Assembly (NCBI RefSeq): GCF_900111685.1
Contig: NZ_FOHX01000015.1
Span: 185,596 to 249,595, forward strand
DNA: 64,000 bases
From: Nonomuraea wenchangensis
Lineage (GTDB): Bacteria; Actinomycetota; Actinomycetes; Streptosporangiales; Streptosporangiaceae
Direction: 5' to 3'
Numbering within the stretch: position 1 is the stretch's first letter; each line of letters begins with the position of its first letter. The notes beneath the pieces were generated by a model that did no database searches, was not told where the DNA came from, and saw only the letters and a program-made list of their open reading frames with translations. Positions 60,098-64,000 of the stretch are shown here, piece after piece. A program made the translations under genes and the position numbers.

Positions 60098-60113
60098 TTA
60101 CTCATGCGAGTAA
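60098..60113. promoter_or_regulatory. Perfect inverted repeat over the TetR start codon
   Basis: TTACTC (60098-60103) and GAGTAA (60108-60113) flank ATGC, whose ATG is the TetR start codon. A TACGAA hexamer lies at 60092-60097, so the transcript is probably leaderless and the repeat is the repressor's own operator. Confidence 0.65.
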
Positions 60114-60733
60114 CCTCCGGCGGACACACCTTCACGGGGGCGGCGCGGCGCGCGCAGATCGTGGCCGCCACCATCGACACGATCGCCGAGCTCGGCTACA
60201 ACCAGGCCAGCTTCGCCAGGATCGCCGCGCGGGCGGGGCTGAGCAGCACGCGGCTGATCTCGTACCACTTCGCCGGCAAGGACGAGCTGATGGCGGCCGT
60301 GCTGGCTGAGGTGCTGGGGGAGCTGAGCCGGCACATGACCGAGCAGGTGGGCGCGGCCCCCGACGCACGGGGGCGGCTGCGGGCGTACATCACCGGGCTG
60401 GTCGGGTTCGTCGCCGGGCACCGGGCGCGGATGAAGGCGGTCATGGAGATCTTCCTGCATCCCCGGGGGGAGCGCGCCTTCTACGGCCCCGAGCAGGACG
60501 GCGACACGCTCCGGCACCTGGAGGCCATCCTGCGGGACGGGCAGGAACGCGGTGAGTTCCGCCCGTTCGACACCTTCGTCATGGCCGCGGCGATCCAGCG
60601 GAGCATCGACGGTCTGCCGTTCCTGCTCCAGACCCGGCCCGAGCTGGACCTGGAGGTCTACGCGCGGGAGCTGGCCACCGCCTTCGACCTGGCGACCCGG
60701 GCGCCTGCCGGTCTCACACCATCTCCACCGTGA
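60104..60733 (+). CDS. TetR-family regulator
   Basis: 209 residues. The HTH is RRAQIVAATIDTIAELGYNQASFARIAARAGLSST (cut: RAQIVAATIDTIAELGYNQ, FARIAARAGLSST), then RLISYHFAGKDELM. The helical ligand domain is unassigned. It follows gvpK by 27 bp and starts inside a perfect inverted repeat. It may control only itself or also the gas vesicle cluster. Its 3' end overlaps the convergent acetyltransferase by 20 bp. Confidence 0.88.
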   Translation: MRVTSGGHTFTGAARRAQIVAATIDTIAELGYNQASFARIAARAGLSSTRLISYHFAGKDELMAAVLAEVLGELSRHMTEQVGAAPDARGRLRAYITGLVGFVAGHRARMKAVMEIFLHPRGERAFYGPEQDGDTLRHLEAILRDGQERGEFRPFDTFVMAAAIQRSIDGLPFLLQTRPELDLEVYARELATAFDLATRAPAGLTPSPP

Positions 60734-61244
60734 CGGCCCAGCGCTCGTGGTCGCGCCAGGCGCCGTTGATGAGCTGGAAGTTCGGCGAGAAGCCCTCGCG
60801 CTGGAAACCGGCCCGCTTGGCCACGTTGAGCGAGGCGGTGTTGTCCGGCTGGATGTTGGCCTCCAGCCGGTGCAGCCCCAGCTCCTCGAAGGCGTACGCG
60901 ACCAGCAGCCGCAGTCCCTCGGTCATGTAGCCGCGGCCGGTCGTCGAGGCGTAGGCGGCGTAGCCGACGGTGCCGGCCTGGTGGGTGCCGCGGATGATGT
61001 TGTTGACGTTGATCCGGCCGGCGATCCCGCCGGTGTCGAGCCGGCAGATCACGAAACCCTCGTGCGCGCCGCCCTCGAACCGGCCGAGGTAGGACTCGAA
61101 CTCCTCGTGCGTGATGACCGGCCGGCCGGGCAGCCACGGGCCGTGCAGGTCGAGACTCTCCCTGTTCAGCGCCACGATCTCGGCCGCGTCCTCCATGACG
61201 AGGTGACGGAGGCCGACCCGGTCGGCGTACGCGAGATAGCTCAC
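60714..61244 (-). CDS. GNAT-family N-acetyltransferase (RimJ/RimL-like)
   Basis: 176 residues: LRHLVMEDAAEIVALNRES, the acetyl-CoA loop GYAAYASTTGRGYMTEGLRL (Q/RxxGxG form), and GLHRLEANIQPDNTASLNVA, then KRAGFQREGF. This is the pattern of acetyltransferases acting on ribosomal-protein N-termini or small amines. The specific acceptor is unknown. Confidence 0.88.
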   Translation of the reverse strand: MSYLAYADRVGLRHLVMEDAAEIVALNRESLDLHGPWLPGRPVITHEEFESYLGRFEGGAHEGFVICRLDTGGIAGRINVNNIIRGTHQAGTVGYAAYASTTGRGYMTEGLRLLVAYAFEELGLHRLEANIQPDNTASLNVAKRAGFQREGFSPNFQLINGAWRDHERWAVTVEMV

Positions 61245-61282
61245 TCGCCCGATCGTCCGCGTCTGCCCGCCCGGAAAAGGCG

Positions 61283-61315
61283 GACGCCCCTCGCGGATGG
61301 TCCGCGAGGGGCGTC
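61283..61315 (-). terminator. Strong intrinsic terminator of the TPM-like gene
   Basis: A perfect 15-bp stem (61283-61297 with 61301-61315) with a 3-nt loop. On the minus strand it is followed by CGCCTTTTCC. It lies just after the stop of the gene at 61337. Confidence 0.8.
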
Positions 61316-61336
61316 GCCGGGTGTCCGGACGGGTGG

Positions 61337-62701
61337 TTACCAGTCGCCGCCGCCGAAGTCGCCGCCGCCGAAGTCGCCTCCGCCACCGAAGTCGCCCCAG
61401 CCGCCGAAGTCGCCGCCACCGCCGCCGAGGTCGCCACCGCCGCCGTCGGCGTAGCCCTCCGCGTAGCCGGCGCCGTAGCCGCCGTGGCCGAAGCCGCCGA
61501 GCATGCTGCCCATCATGGTGCCGATGAACATGCCGGTCATCACGTCGCCGAAGCCGCCGTAGTAGCCGGAGGCGTAGGGCTGGTAGGCCGGGCCCGCGTC
61601 GTAGTAGGGGCGGCGCTGGCCGTCGACCATGACCTCACGCATCTGCGGGTCGAAGCCGCGCTCCACGGCCTCGGCGTCGGCCCGGCAGGCGGGCACGTCG
61701 CGGACGGCGCCGCCGGGCGGGGCCCAGCGCACGTCGCGAACGGACGGGCCGTGCTGCGGGTTGAAGAAGCAGGGGGCGCGCCGCTCGGGCACCGGCTCGT
61801 TGTTGACCTTGGCCTTGACCACGGCCAGCGCGTAGCGGCCGTCCTCAAGGGTCTGGGTGACCTCGCGCACCTGGTCGGCCCGCTCCACCGTGGCGAGCTG
61901 GGTCTTGGCCTTCTCGTAGGAGTCGAGCGCGGTCTCCCACTCCTGGATGTGCTGACCGCCCTCGCCGGCGAGCTTGACGTCGGTGTCGAGGGTGGTGATC
62001 TCCTCGCCGAGCTTGGTGACGTCCTCGTCGACGGTCTGCTTGACCGCGGCGAGGTCCTTGGCGTCCTGGATGGCCTGCTTCTTCTTCTTGTTCCTGGAGT
62101 AGAGGAAGTAGCCGCCGCCGCCGACCAGGGCCAGCGTGCCGAGACCGACCAGCGCGGCGGTGCCGCCGGCGCCGGGGTTGGCCTGGCTGCCCGAGTTGAG
62201 CGCGGAGCGGTCGCCGGACAGGGCGAGGTCGACGCGGTGGGCGAAGTCCTTGAACCCGTCGACGACGTCGGAGTTGGCGCTGGTGGCGCGGTTGGACAAC
62301 TGGGCCGCGAGGTTTTGGGGCATGGCGGTGGACGCCACGAACATCGTCATGCCGTCGAGCACCACGACGGTGGCGCTGGGCCGCCCCGCGCTCTTCAGCG
62401 CCGAGGTGAGCTGGCTGGTGTAGGAAGCGACGTTGCTCTGGTCGATCGTGCCGTCGGGCAACGCCACGGCATAGATCTTGCTGTCGGCCCCCTTCAGCGC
62501 GTCATTGATCTCGCTCTGCTGGTCGGACGTCAAAGGGGAGCCGGACTCCGTGTAGAGCGGCGCCTTCTTCCAGTGGGACACAACCGTCTGAGCATCAGGG
62601 GGAGCCGCCGCGTTGGCGGCAGGGGACAGCGCAAGAACGACGAATAGACCGGCGATCAGAGCCGCGATCGCGGCCCCTGCTCGGCGCAGCGAATGGGTCA
62701 T
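61337..62701 (-). CDS. Secreted/membrane TPM-domain-like protein with Gly-Asp-Phe tail
   Basis: About 454 residues. The signal peptide MTHSLRRAGAAIAALIAGLF is followed by a TPM-like domain (VSHWKKAPLYTESG, TVVVLDGMTMFVASTAMP), one membrane helix (ALVGLGTLALVGGGGYFL), a cytosolic coiled coil (about 225-310), a segment with CFFNPQHGPSVRDVRW, and a C-terminal Gly/Phe/Asp repeat. ATG 62701 has AAGGAGG upstream; ATG 62758 is a longer option. Function unknown; TPM proteins are linked to membrane-protein repair in plastids. Confidence 0.75.
   Translation of the reverse strand: MTHSLRRAGAAIAALIAGLFVVLALSPAANAAAPPDAQTVVSHWKKAPLYTESGSPLTSDQQSEINDALKGADSKIYAVALPDGTIDQSNVASYTSQLTSALKSAGRPSATVVVLDGMTMFVASTAMPQNLAAQLSNRATSANSDVVDGFKDFAHRVDLALSGDRSALNSGSQANPGAGGTAALVGLGTLALVGGGGYFLYSRNKKKKQAIQDAKDLAAVKQTVDEDVTKLGEEITTLDTDVKLAGEGGQHIQEWETALDSYEKAKTQLATVERADQVREVTQTLEDGRYALAVVKAKVNNEPVPERRAPCFFNPQHGPSVRDVRWAPPGGAVRDVPACRADAEAVERGFDPQMREVMVDGQRRPYYDAGPAYQPYASGYYGGFGDVMTGMFIGTMMGSMLGGFGHGGYGAGYAEGYADGGGGDLGGGGGDFGGWGDFGGGGDFGGGDFGGGDW
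61340..61445. repeat. Tandem repeats coding the Gly-Asp-Phe tail
   Basis: Units close to GCCGCCGAAGTCGCC recur from about 61340 to 61445 (minus-strand coding GGGDFGG). These repeats may change length by slippage, altering a low-complexity tail. Confidence 0.7.
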
Positions 62702-62812
62702 TGGCAGCAAGCCTCCTTCGCCCATGAGGACGAACGGGCGGTCGGCAAAGTTCCTCACCGTTCACGCTACCGGATCTGTCCGCGGCGCTCGGGCCTCCGA
62801 GCGACCCGGCCG

Positions 62813-64000
62813 TCAGGCGTCCTTGATCTCGCAGATCACGGCGCCGGAGGTGACCGTCTGCCCGATGGCCGCCGCCAGGCCGGTGACCGTGCCGGACTTG
62901 TGCGCGGTGAGCGGCTGCTCCATCTTCATGGCCTCAAGCACCACGATCGTGTCGCCCTCGGCCACGGTGTCGCCGTCGGCGGCCACCACCTTGACGATCG
63001 TGCCTTGCATCGGGCTGACCAGGGTGTCACCGCCGGCGGCGGGCTTGCGGGCCCCGGCGCGCCCGCGCTTCTGGGGCGCCTTGTTCGCCGAGGGCGTAGC
63101 GGAAGCGGCGCCGAGCCCGGCCGGCAGGAGGACCTCCAGCCGCTTGCCGCCGACCTCCACGGTCACCCGCTCGAACGCCGCCTCCTCGGCCGTGGCCACC
63201 GTCCCCTGGTACGGCTCGACCGTGTTGTCCCACTCGGTCTCGATCCACCGGGTGTGGACGGAGAACGGCTCCCCGGTGAACGCCGGATCCGTCACGACGG
63301 CCCGGTGGAAGGGCAGCACGGTCGGCATCCCGTCGATCTCGAACTCCGCGAGCGCCCGCCGGGCCCGGTCGAGCGCCTCGCGCCGGTCGCGCCCGGTGAC
63401 GACGAGCTTGGCCACGAGCGAGTCGAACGCCCCCGGCACCGTCATCCCCGCCTCGTAGCCGGCGTCCAGGCGCACGCCGGGACCGGCCGGCGCGCGCATC
63501 GAGGTGAGCGTGCCCGGCGCGGGCAGGAAGCCCCGGCCGGGGTCCTCGGCGTTGATCCGGAACTCGATGGAGTGGCCGCGCAGCGGCGGGTCGTCGTAGC
63601 CGAGCGGCTCGCCGGCGGCGATGCGGAACATCTCGCGGACCAGGTCGACGCCGGCGACCTCCTCGGTGACCGGGTGCTCGACCTGGAGGCGGGTGTTGAC
63701 CTCCAGGAAGGAGACGGTGCCGTCCTGGCCGACCAGGAACTCGCAGGTGCCGGCGCCGACGTAGCCGGCCTCGCGCAGGATGGCCTTGGACGACTCGCGC
63801 AGCAGCCTTTCCTGCTCGGGGGTGAGGAACGGGGCCGGGGCCTCCTCCACCAGCTTCTGGTGGCGGCGCTGCAGCGAGCAGTCGCGGGTGGAGACCACGA
63901 CGACGTTGCCGTGGGCGTCGGCCAGGCACTGCGTCTCGACGTGGCGGGGCCGGTCGAGGTAGCGCTCGACGAAGCACTCGCCGCGCCCGAACGCGGCCAC
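62813..64000 (-). CDS. Acyl-CoA carboxylase alpha subunit (biotin carboxylase + BCCP), 5' end outside window
   Basis: About 395 C-terminal residues. The biotin carboxylase part starts in AAFGRGECFVERYLDRPRHV and includes FLEVNTRLQVEHPVTE with the active-site Glu/Asn/Arg. The biotin carboxyl carrier domain ends the chain with the biotinylation motif EAMKMEQ and VSPMQGTIVKV. Such fused alpha subunits carboxylate acetyl- or propionyl-CoA for lipid synthesis together with a separate beta subunit. The N-terminal ATP-binding part continues beyond 64000. Confidence 0.93.
   Translation of the reverse strand: MAAFGRGECFVERYLDRPRHVETQCLADAHGNVVVVSTRDCSLQRRHQKLVEEAPAPFLTPEQERLLRESSKAILREAGYVGAGTCEFLVGQDGTVSFLEVNTRLQVEHPVTEEVAGVDLVREMFRIAAGEPLGYDDPPLRGHSIEFRINAEDPGRGFLPAPGTLTSMRAPAGPGVRLDAGYEAGMTVPGAFDSLVAKLVVTGRDRREALDRARRALAEFEIDGMPTVLPFHRAVVTDPAFTGEPFSVHTRWIETEWDNTVEPYQGTVATAEEAAFERVTVEVGGKRLEVLLPAGLGAASATPSANKAPQKRGRAGARKPAAGGDTLVSPMQGTIVKVVAADGDTVAEGDTIVVLEAMKMEQPLTAHKSGTVTGLAAAIGQTVTSGAVICEIKDA

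Noticed and set aside
61340..61445. Tandem DNA repeat as an independent element
   Set aside because: It is explained as coding for the Gly-Asp-Phe tail of the TPM-like protein.

Overview
The window is high-GC DNA with dense genes, frequent GTG/TTG starts, 4-bp ATGA/GTGA overlaps inside operons, Tat and lipoprotein signals and actinobacterial gene families throughout. It most likely comes from a filamentous actinomycete, and a Streptosporangiaceae genus such as Nonomuraea fits best; the genus is inferred from gene content and was not tested. I see no rRNA, tRNA, CRISPR array, integrase or intact insertion sequence.

Region 1 (1-9050) is core and housekeeping: an XRE regulator cut by the window edge, a MarR regulator divergent from a haloalkane-dehalogenase-like hydrolase, a conserved YihY / D-Ala-D-Ala carboxypeptidase / small membrane protein trio, a PGM1-like ATP-grasp ligase, an M20 amidohydrolase and a secreted Xaa-Pro dipeptidyl-peptidase. 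A 508-bp gap (5449-5956) holds a candidate structured RNA that ends in a good intrinsic terminator.

Region 2 (9212-30629) is a nucleoside uptake and salvage island: BMP-type lipoprotein, fused double ATPase, two permeases, cytidine deaminase and thymidine phosphorylase in one operon, then adenosine deaminase, purine nucleoside phosphorylase and a phosphosugar mutase. It is interleaved with an acyl-CoA ligase / enoyl-CoA hydratase / TetR operon, an Lrp-M20 peptidase unit divergent from an MFS transporter, a gamma-glutamylcyclotransferase and an LpdA-like quinone dehydrogenase. The gene set resembles the Mycobacterium tuberculosis Rv3303c-Rv3315c neighbourhood, as I recall it.

Region 3 (30700-43111 and 47705-56537) is a plant hemicellulose (xyloglucan/xylan) utilisation locus. 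Outside the cell act a GH74 xyloglucanase with CBM2 and a secreted GH3. Two sugar ABC importers, neither with its own ATPase, bring oligosaccharides in. Inside act a GH31 alpha-xylosidase, a second GH3 and a GH16-like protein. A ROK (XylR-like) repressor gene stands divergent from one importer, and the same unusual operator is found there and before the GH31 operon, so one repressor probably controls both. A LacI repressor sits at the end of the second GH3 operon, which has a perfect 16-bp palindrome in its promoter.

Region 4 (43112-47250) is accessory DNA that splits Region 3: a collapsed AAA ATPase gene next to an intact PIN nuclease gene, a decayed copy of the GH74 3' end, two small overlapping genes of unknown function, an XRE regulator overlapping a HAD hydrolase, and converging relics of an XRE antitoxin and a DUF397 protein.

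Region 5 (56681-60733) is a gas-vesicle gene cluster (gvpA-F-G-O-J-L-S-K) followed by a TetR gene whose start codon lies in a perfect inverted repeat. The window closes with a GNAT acetyltransferase, a TPM-like secreted protein with a Gly/Phe/Asp-rich tail, and the 3' part of a biotin-dependent acyl-CoA carboxylase alpha subunit.
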